Notes: generated from the letters alone by a model not told the origin. DNA of 64,000 nucleotides from Micromonospora sicca (GCF_003172935.1 NZ_QGKS01000258.1:22799-86798); one strand, 5' to 3'. Counted from the stretch's first letter, positions 1-9,307 are shown. Program-made: numbers and translations.

Positions 1-2
1 TC

Positions 3-938
3 GAACTCGGCATCAGCGAGATGAACCTCTTCCTGCTCCTCGGCCAGCTCGGACTGGCTCGGGAACTGTCGGAACAGCCACTGCTCCCTGTTGGCACCGT
101 CTATGACCCGTTCGTGCTGCGGGGCCTGGACGCCTTCATCTACTCGGTCTACTCCGGGGCCCGGTTCGTCGCGGCGGGAACACCGTCCGGGGTCACCCTG
201 GCTCCCGAGGGTGGCGCCCACCAGTCAACGATCACACCCAGCGTCGGGCTCGAGCTGCCGAACACGACGTTCTTCGAGCCCGCCTACGCGGCCGCGGTCG
301 ACTGGCTGCTCTGCGATTCGCTGCGACGCATCGCCGACGGTGCCAACACCGGAGCCGAAGCAACGCCGGAGGAGTCCGGTGCCTACTACTTCCGGCTCAC
401 CACGCGGCCGCTGGACCAGGCACCGTTCGAGACGGCGCGGGCCCGGATAAGTGACGCGGTGCTGCGACGCCAGGTCCTCGCCGGCGCCTACCGGCTGGTC
501 GACGCCAGCGACCTCGCCGCACGTGGCGCGCCTCAGGTGCACCTGGTCGGTTCCGGGGCCGTCCTGCCCGAGGTTCTCGCTGCCGCGGCTGAACTCGCCG
601 ACGAGGGCATCGCCGCGCACGTCGTGGACGTGACGTCCCTGGATCGGCTCTACGGCGCGTGGCAGAGCAGCCTGCGGCGAGGCATCCGCTCCGCGCGGGT
701 GCCCTCGATCCCCGGAGTGCTGGCCGCTGCCTTCCCGGATCGCGCGCCGGTGGTCACCGTCCACGATGCGGCCTCGCACACGATGGCCTGGCTCGGGTCC
801 GCGCTCGGCGTCGCCTGCGTTCCGCTGGGCGTTGACGCTTTCGGCCAGTCCGGCACGGTGCACGACCTGTACGAGCTGCACGACCTGCTGCCCGGCAGCA
901 TCGTCAACGCGGCGCTCGCCGCGCTGGCGTTGCGCTGA
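3..938 (+). CDS. 2-oxoacid dehydrogenase E1, homodimeric (AceE/MdeB-like), C-terminal part
   Basis: Partial gene: the reading frame is open from base 3, so the N-terminus lies outside the window. The visible ~311 residues are the end of a homodimeric, thiamine-diphosphate-dependent pyruvate-dehydrogenase-type E1. They begin with ELGISEMNLFLLL and contain the family signature TPSGVTLAPEGGAHQS, followed by a transketolase C-terminal-like domain (HLVGSGAVLPEVLAAA, then VVTVHDAASHTMAWLGS). This family decarboxylates pyruvate or short 2-oxoacids such as 2-oxobutyrate and feeds an E2 partner. No E2 or E3 is next to it here. The genes that follow on the same strand handle acyl-CoA thioesters, so a role in making acyl-CoA for or from that pathway is plausible but inferred. 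The substrate cannot be read from this fragment. Confidence 0.85.
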   Translation, partial: ELGISEMNLFLLLGQLGLARELSEQPLLPVGTVYDPFVLRGLDAFIYSVYSGARFVAAGTPSGVTLAPEGGAHQSTITPSVGLELPNTTFFEPAYAAAVDWLLCDSLRRIADGANTGAEATPEESGAYYFRLTTRPLDQAPFETARARISDAVLRRQVLAGAYRLVDASDLAARGAPQVHLVGSGAVLPEVLAAAAELADEGIAAHVVDVTSLDRLYGAWQSSLRRGIRSARVPSIPGVLAAAFPDRAPVVTVHDAASHTMAWLGSALGVACVPLGVDAFGQSGTVHDLYELHDLLPGSIVNAALAALALR

Positions 939-1248
939 CCAACGACTCCACCGTCGACGGCATGACGCTCCCGGCGCCGGGATCTCGACCCGGCTGGCCT
1001 TGACCGGCTCGCAGCGGCAATCCTATGCTTCCGGCGTGTGAAAGATGGTTCCGATGGATGGAACGTCTGCGCAGCCCCTCCGCGGCCCGACCGGCGGCGC
1101 GCTTCCCGCCCGCAGGGCTCGACGTCGCGGCCAACTCACCACCGTTCCGACTTTGGCGGTGGGGCCCGCAGCCGGCATCGCCGGTGGGCTTCGGCAGACA
1201 CGTGCCGGCACGGATCGAAGCGACTGATTGGCGAGGAACGTTGTGGTG
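939..1248. other. Intergenic gap, no gene seen
   Basis: About 300 bases between the E1 stop and the acyl-CoA dehydrogenase. Short open frames run through it on both strands, but none has a good ribosome site or a recognisable protein. The right end carries AGGA at 1234-1237, which serves the next gene. No clear promoter or terminator was identified. Confidence 0.5.
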
Positions 1249-2361
1249 ATGGGTGACCTGACAGACCGGGTGGAACAGTTCGCCGCCGCGTTGTCCGCAG
1301 TGCTCGCCGAGCGTGGCGAGAACAGGTACCAGGGCATGCCCTCCGATGCCGACTCCCGCTACGCGTACAAGGAGATGGGTAGGGCCGGGATGATCGGCCT
1401 GCACTGGCCGGAGCGCCTCGGCGGTCAAGGCATGAGCCCCCTCGACACGTTGTCCGCCGAGGAGCGGTTCGGCTACCACTGGCTCCCGCTGTCCAGCTAC
1501 CTACTGTCCGTCAAGACAATCGGCAACGTCATGCTCCAGTTCGCCACGCCGGAGCTGCTCGAACGGTTACTTCCGCCAGTGGCGGCCGGCGATCTGGTGT
1601 TCTGCCAGGGCTTCTCCGAGCCCGAGGCGGGCTCCGACCTCGCCTCACTACGCACGCGCGCGGTGCTGGACGGCGATCGGTTCATCGTCAACGGCCGCAA
1701 GATCTGGACGTCGAGCGCCGAATACGCGGACTGGATTTACCTCGCCGTCCGGACCGACACCCAGCGGCCCCGGCACCGAGGACTGTCGGTGCTCGTCGCG
1801 GACATCAACACCCCGGGAGTCGAGGTACGCGTGCACGAGACACTCGGCGGTGGAACCCTCGGCGAAGTTCTCCTTGAGGATGTGGAGATCCCGGCCGACC
1901 AGATCGTCGGTGAGCTGCACGGCGGGTGGAAGGTGCTCATGGGCACCCTCGACTTCGAGCGGGTCACCAGCGAGAAGGTCGGCGTCGTCCACTGGCTGCT
2001 CGACCAGTTGGAGCCGCACTGCACGACCGCAGCCCATCGGCAGGCCCTGCGCCGGCTCCGCGGTGAGGTACAGGCCGCCCGGCTGCACGGGCGGCGGGCC
2101 ACCGAGCTGCTCGCCCGGCAGCAGCCGGCGAGTAAGGCGTCGTCCATGGCGAAACTGTCGGTCGCCAAGCTGATGCAGCGGCTGGCCGGCGCGGCCGTCG
2201 AGATCCTCGGGCCGCAGGCGCTCATCGAGCCCGGTGGCGATGGGCCGGCAGAGGGTCGCATCGCCGCCTTTCACCGGGCCGCGGTGGCGACCACCATCGC
2301 CGGCGGCGCCTCGGACATCCAGCGACGGGTCATCGCCCGTCAGGGGCTGGGGTGCGCCTGA
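1249..2361 (+). CDS. Acyl-CoA dehydrogenase (large, complete-type subunit)
   Basis: FAD-dependent acyl-CoA dehydrogenase of about 370 residues, which introduces an alpha,beta double bond into an acyl-CoA. The middle domain has the FAD/substrate signature FCQGFSEPEAGSDLASLRTRA followed by GRKIWTSSAEYADW. The C-terminal helical domain ends in GGASDIQRRVIARQGLG, the usual family ending. Starts are ambiguous: AGGA at 1234-1237 suits GTG at 1243 or 1246, and ATG at 1249 is slightly far. The stop overlaps the next start (TGATG), indicating translational coupling. A shorter acyl-CoA dehydrogenase-like protein lies two genes downstream. Paired large and small ACAD genes are known in actinobacteria to form mixed tetramers (FadE-type steroid enzymes), so this may be one half of such a complex. 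Substrate unknown. Confidence 0.88.
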   Translation: MGDLTDRVEQFAAALSAVLAERGENRYQGMPSDADSRYAYKEMGRAGMIGLHWPERLGGQGMSPLDTLSAEERFGYHWLPLSSYLLSVKTIGNVMLQFATPELLERLLPPVAAGDLVFCQGFSEPEAGSDLASLRTRAVLDGDRFIVNGRKIWTSSAEYADWIYLAVRTDTQRPRHRGLSVLVADINTPGVEVRVHETLGGGTLGEVLLEDVEIPADQIVGELHGGWKVLMGTLDFERVTSEKVGVVHWLLDQLEPHCTTAAHRQALRRLRGEVQAARLHGRRATELLARQQPASKASSMAKLSVAKLMQRLAGAAVEILGPQALIEPGGDGPAEGRIAAFHRAAVATTIAGGASDIQRRVIARQGLGCA

Positions 2362-3629
2362 TGGATTCCGCGACCACCGACCGCGCGACCGCACCAGCCC
2401 GGCGGTTACCGCTTGCCGGAGTCCGCGTGCTCGACTACGCACAGTACGTGGCCGGCCCTTTGGCGACGATGCTCCTGGCGGATCTCGGGGCAGACGTCGT
2501 CAAGGTCGAAGGGCCCGGCGGTGACGCCTGGCGCCACTACGAGCCGCACGCGCCCGGCCAGAGCAGCTACTTCTACTCCCTCAACCGCAACAAGCGGTCG
2601 GTCATGCTGGACCTGAAGACGGCGGAGGGACGCGCGGCGAGCGATCGCCTGATCGCCACCGCAGACGCGGTCGTGCACAACCTGCCAACAGCGCGGGTGG
2701 TGTCGTTCGGGCTTGACCGGGACAATGTCCGCCGCCTGAACCCCCGCGCCGTCTGCGTGTCGATCTCCGCCTTCGGCAGCCAGGGCCCCGACTCTGGGCG
2801 CCTCGGCTACGACCTGATCGCCCAGGCGCTATCCGGCCTGCTCATGGCCGACGTTCGGGTCGGCGACGAGGTACCGCGCCGCTCCGGCGGGATCCCGATG
2901 GCCGACCTCACCACCGGACTGTTGGCCGCCATCAGCGTCCTGGCCGGGCTCCACCAACGTGCCTCGGACGAGGCTCCAGGCATCGAGGTCTCGCTGCTTG
3001 GAGCGGCGCTTACCACCCAGGTGCAGCGGTTCGTGCGACTGGAGCGATCGGAGGCGGACCAGGTGCCAGCGCAGCCGCTGACCCGCGCCGACATCGAGGC
3101 CATGGCCAGGGCTACCGCGGCCGGCGAGGAGATGGAGCCCTACTACCGCTGCTATGAAACGGCGGACGGGTACGTCGCCCTGGCATGCTTGAACGTGAGC
3201 CAGCGACGCCATGTGCTGGAGGTGCTGGGCCTCGACGATCCATGGGTCGAGAACCCCCAGGCCGCTCCCGCCAACCCGGCCGAGCGCTTCCGCCGAGTCG
3301 CCACACATCAGCAGTTCGTGGCCGCGTTCCGGCAAAGGACGACCGCAGAGTGGATCATGCTGCTCGGATCCCGGAACATCCCGGTCGGCGAGGTGCGCCA
3401 ACTCAGCCAGTTGTTCGACGACGAGCAGGTGCAGACCAACGGGCTCGTGCAGTGTGTGCACCAGCCCGGCGTGGGACCGGTACGGCTGCTGGGCAACCTG
3501 TTCATGATCGACGGCGTAGCTACGCCTGCGGAGCGGCATGCGCCGGGGCTGGGAGAACACACCCGCGAGGTGCTCGATTCGTTACCCGCGATCCACATTA
3601 TCGAAGGAGGTCGAGCGTCGTGCCGATGA
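2361..3629 (+). CDS. Class III CoA-transferase (CaiB/Frc/BaiF family)
   Basis: A 422-residue member of the formyl-CoA transferase/CaiB family, which moves CoA between carboxylic acids. The N-terminus reads LAGVRVLDYAQYVAGPLATMLLADLGADVVKVEGP, characteristic of the family, followed by FYSLNRNKRSVMLDLK. The expected catalytic Asp is about residue 182 in IPMADLTTGLLAA. Start ATG 2361 overlaps the stop of the preceding acyl-CoA dehydrogenase; GTG 2352 is an alternative. It probably loads or regenerates the CoA thioester used by the dehydrogenases on either side. No second, racemase-like signature was seen, but alpha-methylacyl-CoA racemases are close relatives, so the exact reaction is not certain. 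Confidence 0.87.
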   Translation: MDSATTDRATAPARRLPLAGVRVLDYAQYVAGPLATMLLADLGADVVKVEGPGGDAWRHYEPHAPGQSSYFYSLNRNKRSVMLDLKTAEGRAASDRLIATADAVVHNLPTARVVSFGLDRDNVRRLNPRAVCVSISAFGSQGPDSGRLGYDLIAQALSGLLMADVRVGDEVPRRSGGIPMADLTTGLLAAISVLAGLHQRASDEAPGIEVSLLGAALTTQVQRFVRLERSEADQVPAQPLTRADIEAMARATAAGEEMEPYYRCYETADGYVALACLNVSQRRHVLEVLGLDDPWVENPQAAPANPAERFRRVATHQQFVAAFRQRTTAEWIMLLGSRNIPVGEVRQLSQLFDDEQVQTNGLVQCVHQPGVGPVRLLGNLFMIDGVATPAERHAPGLGEHTREVLDSLPAIHIIEGGRASCR

Positions 3630-4426
3630 CCGAGGTCGCCGCATTCACGTCGTCCATCCGATCCATCGTCGCCGACCACTGCTCCCCCGGCCCATGGCGG
3701 CCCGGCAGCACCGAGGACGACCGGCTGCCGGCGCTGCGAAAGCACCTGGACAGCGCCGGTTGGTTCGATCTGGCCGACGATCCGCAGGCCCTGCCATTCC
3801 TCGGTCCGGCCGCGGTGGAGCTAGGCCGCGGCCCGGCGGCGCTGCACGAACTCGACGCCCTGCTCGGCGGCAGCCCGTACGTGTCAGGGATGACCCGCTA
3901 CGCCGAGCCCGGCGACCGCGCGATCGTGCCCGGCGGAGACGGCCTGCGGGTGGCGACCATCGCCGCGGTTAAACCTGTCCCGTACGGGGACTGCATCGCC
4001 GCGGCCCGCGCCCATATCGACGGCGGCGAGTTGATGGACCCCGCCGAGGCGGGCAGGCGAGAAGCTGCGTGGGTGACCGCGACCGTCGGGTACCTCGCCG
4101 GTCTGACCGCCGAGGCCCTGCGGCTGGCGCTGGAACACACGACGACCCGACAGGCGTTCGGCGGGACGCTTGCCGGGCTGGACAGCGTCCAGCAACGGCT
4201 CGCCGACGCCGCCCTCTGCGCCGACGGCCTGCTGCTGCTGGCAGAGGGTTCGCCCGACCTGGACGCCCTGGCGTACGCGGGGCCGGCGGCGTGCGCTGCG
4301 CTGGCCGAATGCCACCAGGTGGTCGGTGCGATCGGCTACACCCTGGAGTTCCCGCTCCAGCGGTACTCGCGGCGGGCGCGGGCGATCCATCTGTGGGCCG
4401 ACGCGTGGATCGAGGCACGCTCGTGA
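3620..4426 (+). CDS. Small acyl-CoA dehydrogenase-like protein (probable partner subunit)
   Basis: A 268-residue protein with the acyl-CoA dehydrogenase fold but shorter than the ~380-residue standard. The C-terminal half is recognisable (GLTAEALRLALEHTTTRQAFGGTLAGLDSVQQRLAD, then CHQVVGAIGYTLEFPLQRYSRRAR). The middle beta-domain is strongly reduced and the usual EPxAGSD FAD motif is absent. GTG 3620 is chosen because AAGGAGG at 3604-3610 lies 9 bases upstream; it overlaps the end of the CoA-transferase gene. In actinobacteria such reduced subunits pair with a full-length ACAD to build alpha2beta2 enzymes, and the full-length gene at 1249-2361 is the obvious candidate partner. That pairing is inference. 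Confidence 0.8.
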   Translation: MPMTEVAAFTSSIRSIVADHCSPGPWRPGSTEDDRLPALRKHLDSAGWFDLADDPQALPFLGPAAVELGRGPAALHELDALLGGSPYVSGMTRYAEPGDRAIVPGGDGLRVATIAAVKPVPYGDCIAAARAHIDGGELMDPAEAGRREAAWVTATVGYLAGLTAEALRLALEHTTTRQAFGGTLAGLDSVQQRLADAALCADGLLLLAEGSPDLDALAYAGPAACAALAECHQVVGAIGYTLEFPLQRYSRRARAIHLWADAWIEARS

Positions 4427-5181
4427 GCACCTTCGTCATCACCGGTGGCAGCGCAGGCATCGGGTTCGGCATCGCCCGCCGCCTCGGCCGTGACGGGCAC
4501 GAGCTGGTCCTGGTTGCGCGCGGCGAGGATCGGCTGGCCGAGGCGGAGCGGCGCCTACGTGAGGAGGGCGTGAGCTGCCGAAGCGCAGCCCTCGACGTGC
4601 GCGACGCCGAGGCCGTCACGGCGCTGATCAACCGGCTGCCCACAGTCGACGGCGTGGTCAACAACGCCGCCGGAAACTTTGCCTGCCCCACCGTCGACCT
4701 GTCGCCGAACGGCTTCCGGGCAGTCGTAGAGATCTCCCTGTACGGGACGTTCTTCCTGTCCCAGGCGCTGGCCCGTCGGCTGATCACCGAAGGGCGACCT
4801 GGGGTAATCCTGAACATTGTCGCCACCTATGCGTGGACGGGTGCGCCTGCCGTGGCACACTCCGCAGCGGCGAAGGCGGCGATGCTCGCGTTCACCAAGT
4901 CCGTGGCCCGTGAGTGGGGACCACACGGGATTCGCGTCAACGCACTGGCGCCCGGCTTCGTCCCGACGTCGGAGGCCACCGCCAACATCCTGTCCGACGA
5001 CTCCGCGCAGGCCGCGATGCTGGACCTCATCCCGCTCGGCAGGTTCGGCGACGTCGACGACATCTCCGAATCCGCCGCGTTCCTACTCAGCGAGCGGGCC
5101 GCCTACGTGACCGGCGCCGTGCTCACGGTCGACGGCGGCAGGTCACTGGGCGTCGCGATGCACCGTGCAAAGCATGGGTAG
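4423..5181 (+). CDS. SDR oxidoreductase, 2,4-dienoyl-CoA reductase-like
   Basis: A 252-residue short-chain dehydrogenase/reductase. The Rossmann motif TGGSAGIG is at residues 7-14 and the NNAA structural motif follows. In place of the classical YxxxK, the sequence reads HSAAAKAAM, so a Ser stands where the Tyr would be. This is typical of the 2,4-dienoyl-CoA reductase branch rather than FabG. The C-terminus ends in GAVLTVDGGRSLG, as usual. GTG 4423 overlaps the preceding stop (GTGA), so it is co-transcribed with the CoA-thioester genes. A role in reducing an unsaturated acyl-CoA made by the dehydrogenase pair fits, but the substrate is unknown. Confidence 0.85.
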   Translation: MSTFVITGGSAGIGFGIARRLGRDGHELVLVARGEDRLAEAERRLREEGVSCRSAALDVRDAEAVTALINRLPTVDGVVNNAAGNFACPTVDLSPNGFRAVVEISLYGTFFLSQALARRLITEGRPGVILNIVATYAWTGAPAVAHSAAAKAAMLAFTKSVAREWGPHGIRVNALAPGFVPTSEATANILSDDSAQAAMLDLIPLGRFGDVDDISESAAFLLSERAAYVTGAVLTVDGGRSLGVAMHRAKHG

Positions 5182-5200
5182 CCCCACAGGAGGAACCGGA

Positions 5201-6085
5201 ATGGCAACCAGACTGGCGTTCATCGGACTCGGCATCATGGGCACGCCGATGGCTGAGCACCTCGTCCGGGCCGGATTCGACGTCACCGGTTACAACCGGA
5301 GCCCCGCGAAGACCCGTCGTCTGGTGGAAGCCGGCGGCCGCGCCGCGAACAGCATCGAGGAAGCCGTCGCGGACGCCGACATCGTGTGTGTCATGGTGCC
5401 CGACTCGCCGGACGTGCGGGAGGTGCTGGCCGGCACTGGCGGCGTCTTCGACACCGCCCGGCCGGGAACGCTCGTCATCGACTTCAGTAGCATCCGCCCT
5501 GACGTCAGCAACGAACTCTGGCACCAGGCGAAGGCCAAGGGCTTCCGGCTTCTCGACGCGCCGGTGTCCGGAGGACAGGCCGGCGCGGTCAACGCCACCC
5601 TGTCGATCATGGTCGGCGGGGAAGTTGCAGACGTCGAGGCGGCGCAGCCGGTACTCCAGGCCGTGGGGAAAACCATCGCTCACGTCGGCCCGCCCGGCTC
5701 CGGCCAGACCGTCAAGGCGGCAAACCAACTCATCGTGGCCGGGCACCTCGAACTGCTGGCCGAGGCGATCGTCTTCCTGGAGGCCTACGGCGTTGACACG
5801 AGAAAGGCGATGACCGTCCTGGGTGGTGGCCTCGCCGGCAGCGCCGTGCTCAACCAGAAGAGCGAGGCGATGCTGACGCGATCGTTCCAGCCCGGATTCC
5901 GGGTGGAGTTGCACCACAAGGATCTAGGCATCGTCACCTCGGCTGCCAGGGAAGCAGGAGTGGTGATCCCGCTCGGGGCCCTGGTCGCGCAGCTGATGGC
6001 ATCGCTCAAGGCCCAGGGCAACGCGGACGACGACCACTCCGCACTGCTGAAGCTGCTGGAGCGACTTAACGGTCGACGCAGCTAA
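5201..6085 (+). CDS. NAD(P)-dependent beta-hydroxyacid dehydrogenase (3-hydroxyisobutyrate dehydrogenase family)
   Basis: A 294-residue member of the 3-hydroxyisobutyrate / tartronate semialdehyde reductase family. It has the N-terminal dinucleotide motif FIGLGIMGTPMAEHL, the substrate-binding segment DAPVSGGQAGA, and the catalytic Lys172 in GQTVKAANQL. ATG 5201 is preceded by AGGAGGAA at 5188-5195, and it follows the SDR gene by 20 bases, so it belongs to the same operon. It would interconvert a beta-hydroxyacid and its semialdehyde. This fits branched-chain or short hydroxyacid catabolism together with the upstream dehydrogenases, but substrate choice within this family cannot be read from sequence. 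Confidence 0.87.
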   Translation: MATRLAFIGLGIMGTPMAEHLVRAGFDVTGYNRSPAKTRRLVEAGGRAANSIEEAVADADIVCVMVPDSPDVREVLAGTGGVFDTARPGTLVIDFSSIRPDVSNELWHQAKAKGFRLLDAPVSGGQAGAVNATLSIMVGGEVADVEAAQPVLQAVGKTIAHVGPPGSGQTVKAANQLIVAGHLELLAEAIVFLEAYGVDTRKAMTVLGGGLAGSAVLNQKSEAMLTRSFQPGFRVELHHKDLGIVTSAAREAGVVIPLGALVAQLMASLKAQGNADDDHSALLKLLERLNGRRS

Positions 6086-6429
6086 CGGTCTTTGGTGGTG
6101 ACGCTCCTGGTCGGCAAGTGTTTACACCGAGTCGCGCCGGTGAGGATGGCCTGGTCTGGACCGCTCTACCACCTCGCTGCGAGGTACGGGGGAAGCCAGC
6201 CGTGGTGCTGCACGACGCGCTGGCCTGCGGCCGGGTCGTTGCCGGGCGTATGCATCATACGGCGCTCGCTGCACCCGCGAACGACTCCTCGGTCCCTCCG
6301 CCGGATTTCGGTACGGGCTGGAAACGATGTGCATCGGCGGCACCCAGGATCGTCGGGCGCTTGACGAAGAGGCGTGACTCAATCGACATCGATCCCGGCA
6401 TCGGGAGCCTGGAAGGAGAGAGCAGGAAG
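6086..6429. other. Intergenic gap before the broken SDR gene
   Basis: About 340 bases with no convincing gene. The frame of the downstream SDR stays open upstream to about 6118, but that extension has no family similarity and no ribosome site, so it is not counted. No strong promoter or hairpin was found. Confidence 0.4.
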
Positions 6430-7186
6430 ATGAGTGATTCGCCCCGTGTCGCAGTGGTCACCGGGTCGGCGCGCGGAATCGGCGCCGCGACAGCGCAACG
6501 ACTAGCGGCGGAAGGATTCGCGGTCGCCGTGCTGGACCTCGAGGTGCCGGCAGCAAAGACTACTGTGGATGCCATCGAGTCTTGCGGCGGCCGCGCACTC
6601 GCGGTCGGTGCCGACGTGTCTGATCCCGATCAGGTCAGCGCCGCGGTCGACCGGATCAGCACCGAGCTCGGCGCCCCGACCGTCCTGGTCAACAACGCCG
6701 GCGTGACCCGGGACAACCTGCTGTTCAAGATGACCCTCGACGACTGGGGCAGTGTCGTCAACGTGCATCTGCCCGGGTCCTTCCTCATGACCAAAGCAGT
6801 GCAGAAATACATGGTGGACGCGAGGTTCGGCCGCATCGTCAACATCTCGAGTACCTCCGCCCTCGGCAATCGCGGCCAGTCCAACTACTCAACGGAAGGC
6901 CGGCCTGCAGGGCTTCACCAAGACGCTCGCCATCGAGCTCGGCAAGTTCGGTGTGACCGCGAATTGCATCGCGCCCGGCTTCATCGTCAGTGACATGACG
7001 AAAGCGACCGCTGAACGCGTCGGAGAGGACTGGAACACGTATCTCTCCACCCGCACGAAACAGATCCCTGTGGGCCGCGCCGGGCAACCCGAGGACATCG
7101 CGCACGCCGTCTCCTTCCTCGTGAGCCAAGGCGCCGGATTCGTGTCCGGACAGGTCATCTACGTAGCGGGCGGGCCGAAGGCATGA
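6430..7186 (+). pseudogene. FabG-like SDR oxidoreductase, broken by a 2-base deletion
   Basis: Start ATG 6430 follows a purine-rich AGCAGGAAG. The first frame encodes a canonical SDR N-terminus: VVTGSARGIGAA Rossmann motif, VLVNNAGVTRDNLLFKMTLDDW, and RIVNISSTSALGN. It then reaches the active site as NYST and derails at about 6895. The second frame resumes with KAGLQGFTK...ANCIAPGFIVSDMTK and continues to a normal end, VAGGPKA, at 7186. The expected YSTAK needs two more bases between ACG and AAG, so the lesion sits within the catalytic YxxxK motif. Either the gene is recently dead or this is a sequencing error. The family reduces 3-oxoacyl-ACP/CoA or related ketones. Confidence 0.85.
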
Positions 7187-7244
7187 GCCACGCCGCATTA
7201 CGGGCAGGCTGTTGAAAGTCCAGGAGGTAGCTATGCTCGTCGGC

Positions 7245-7365
7245 CGAGGAGAACGTCGCCCGGCTGACCAGCGAGCCACGGATGCTGACGCCTTCGGGTC
7301 CGCCGAAGAGGTCACCAAGCAGGAGGCCCTGGTCAGCGCACTGCTGGTGGGATCGGAGTCTCAGC
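7245..7365 (+). repeat. Dispersed repeat, module 1, copy A
   Basis: Contains the hairpin CTTCGG-gtccg-CCGAAG followed by GAGGTCACC, then CTGGTCAGCGC. Related sequence occurs near 34034, 38162, 39322, 54686 and 54893. Translated in the + frame it reads DAFGSAEEVTKQEALVSALLVG, close to the translation of several other copies. Confidence 0.65.
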
Positions 7366-7493
7366 TCCTGGGACATGCACCGGCGCCTGCGCGGTTGGGG
7401 GCAGGGTCAGGCGTCGATTCAGCGGCCTCGCTCCTGGCCCGACCAGGTGTCCGAAAGATCTATCGACTCGGGTCGATCACAAAGCCACAGCGG

Positions 7494-7911
7494 AGTGACC
7501 ACTTGGGTCTTCACTGGGAGGTCAAACAGATCCCGCCGCCGCATCATTGCTGGTCAGCCGCCTTAGCCGACGTGATGTCGGTTGACCACTTCTGTCGCGG
7601 TGACCACTTCGTCGACGTGCACCCAATCTGCTCCCAGCGCAAGGATCGGCCCTACCGCTGATTCCTTACCGCCCTGACCTGCACATACACCTTCACCAGG
7701 TCGACTAGAGCGTCGTCGAAGTTAGCGCGCTGCCGTTGAGCACTGCGGTGTGAAGCAGGACGCCGCACCGCCCCTGAGCAGGCAGAACGTAGAACCCGCT
7801 GGTAGGGCCGGTGCGATTGGGTGCAGTTCCGCGCCGTTCGGTGCAGTTCCGCGCCGTTCAGCGCACCCCGTTGCTCCCACCCCGTTCCCCCATCATCGGT
7901 GGGGCGGCCGT
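7494..7911 (+). repeat. Dispersed repeat, module 2, copy A, with 10-bp iterations
   Basis: About 400 bases that recur almost unchanged at 39528-39930 and in diverged form at 34243-34643. The copy starts at TGACCACTT and runs through a shared block containing CACCCAATCTGCTCCCAGCG. It ends with five consecutive 10-base units at 7811-7860 (consensus GTGCMGTTCS) followed by GTTGCTCCCA. The ISAs1 element is inserted immediately downstream. No intact gene is seen here. Confidence 0.75.
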
Positions 7912-9274
7912 CAGGGCCGCTGCAAGGTAGGGATATGACCTTTTCAGGTCAGTCCGAGGAGTTGTAGGGCTCGGTGTGGGTTTCGGCTGTTGCGGCGTAG
8001 CGCTTGGCGATGGTGGTGAGACCGGACAGTCGGAGCAGGCTGATCACGGTGTTGCGGAGGGTGGCCAGGGCGCGGGGTGCGTTGCCGGTGCGGACGCGGC
8101 TGGCGTCTTCTCGGTAGGTGGTGTCGCGGATGTGGTGTAGCACCTCGATCGTCCAGTGTCCGCGGAGCCAGTCGGCCAGGTCGGTGGGGCTGGCCTGGGT
8201 GGCGGTGAGGTTCGTGATGGCGTAGACGTTGACGGTGCTCCAGCGTCCGGTGGCGGTGTGGAGGCGGCGCCGGCGGATCCGGATCGCTTGCACGGCGTGC
8301 GGGAAGTCCAGGGCGAGTGGCCCGGTGCAGGTGACCGTTTGCAGTCGGCGGATGTCGTGGCGGCCGTGGCCGCGGCCGCGGGTGGTGTCCAGCACCGGGA
8401 TCTTTGCCCAGGGCAGCGCTTTGAGCTGCCGGTACAGGTGTGGCTGGTTCTTCTTGACCGTGAACACGTAACCCGCCTTGTTCTCGGCCAGCCAGCGGGC
8501 GTGTTCGCGTTGGGTGTGCAGAGCGTCGGCGGTGACGACCGCCCCGGCCAGGTCGAGTCCGGCCAGCAACGGCTGGAACCGGGTGATTTCGTTGGTTTTA
8601 CCATCGACGTCGGTCTGCGCGAGCACCACCCCGGTGTGCTGGTCGACCGCGGCCAGCAGATGCACCTGATCGCCTGGGCGGCCGCTGCCCCGCAGCGTCT
8701 TGCCGTCCACGGCGATCACTCGGCGGGCTACGGCACCGGGCACGGCGGTCGCGCGGTTGATCAACCACCGCCCGACCGCGGTGTCCAACGCGTCCGCGTC
8801 GACCCGGCTCAGCAGCCGCCCGATCGTCGTCGCGTCCGGCGCCACCCGGGTCCCGGTCCACGGATCCCGCGCCGCCCCCAGCGACCCCAGAACGGCATCC
8901 GGCAGGTCAGCGGCCCACTCACCGATCGCCGCGGTCGACATCTGCCCCGCCGCCACCGCCGCGACAGCGACGGCCAGGGGACTCGGCCACGGATGGATCA
9001 CCCCGCGCGGATCCCGCGGGTCCGGCACCTGCGCCAACACACCCAGCAGCCCCGACCCCCACCGATGCGCCTCACCCGACACGCCCTGCAGGCGTGCGGC
9101 CAGCCCACCAATCAACGATGATGACGCCACGAGCGCGGCCCTTCCGTTGTGACCATCCAGACTCGACACCTGAATGATCAACGGAAGGCCGCGCTCTCCT
9201 ACGTAACATCACAACCCGGCGCGGCTACCACGAAGACCCCAATGCGGTCATATCCCTACCTTGCAGTGGCCCTG
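7912..9274 (-). mobile_element. ISAs1-family insertion sequence, complete, with target duplication
   Basis: The element is 1363 bases. Its ends are near-perfect 29-base inverted repeats, beginning CAGGGCC at 7912 and ending GGCCCTG at 9274, with one mismatch. It is flanked by the 10-base direct repeat GGGCGGCCGT (7902-7911 and 9275-9284), the expected target duplication size for the family. It carries one transposase on the minus strand. Perfect flanking duplications and an intact transposase indicate a recent insertion, into the end of a dispersed repeat. Confidence 0.95.
7949..9181 (-). CDS. ISAs1-family DDE transposase
   Basis: A 410-residue transposase, full length for the family. The DDE residues lie in [26 protein letters not shown] and the C-terminal [19 protein letters not shown]. 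The N-terminal DUF4338-like part has [14 protein letters not shown]. It is the only gene within the inverted repeats at 7912 and 9274. No frameshift is visible, so it may be active. Confidence 0.95.
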   Translation of the reverse strand: MIIQVSSLDGHNGRAALVASSSLIGGLAARLQGVSGEAHRWGSGLLGVLAQVPDPRDPRGVIHPWPSPLAVAVAAVAAGQMSTAAIGEWAADLPDAVLGSLGAARDPWTGTRVAPDATTIGRLLSRVDADALDTAVGRWLINRATAVPGAVARRVIAVDGKTLRGSGRPGDQVHLLAAVDQHTGVVLAQTDVDGKTNEITRFQPLLAGLDLAGAVVTADALHTQREHARWLAENKAGYVFTVKKNQPHLYRQLKALPWAKIPVLDTTRGRGHGRHDIRRLQTVTCTGPLALDFPHAVQAIRIRRRRLHTATGRWSTVNVYAITNLTATQASPTDLADWLRGHWTIEVLHHIRDTTYREDASRVRTGNAPRALATLRNTVISLLRLSGLTTIAKRYAATAETHTEPYNSSD

Positions 9275-9307
9275 GGGCGGCCGTGGATGCGACGGTGGTC
9301 TCGGTCG

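Noticed and set aside
7212..7661. 149-codon frame covering repeat modules 1 and 2, copy A
   Set aside because: The sequence recurs elsewhere with broken frames, so the whole frame is not conserved as a protein; treated as repeat DNA.
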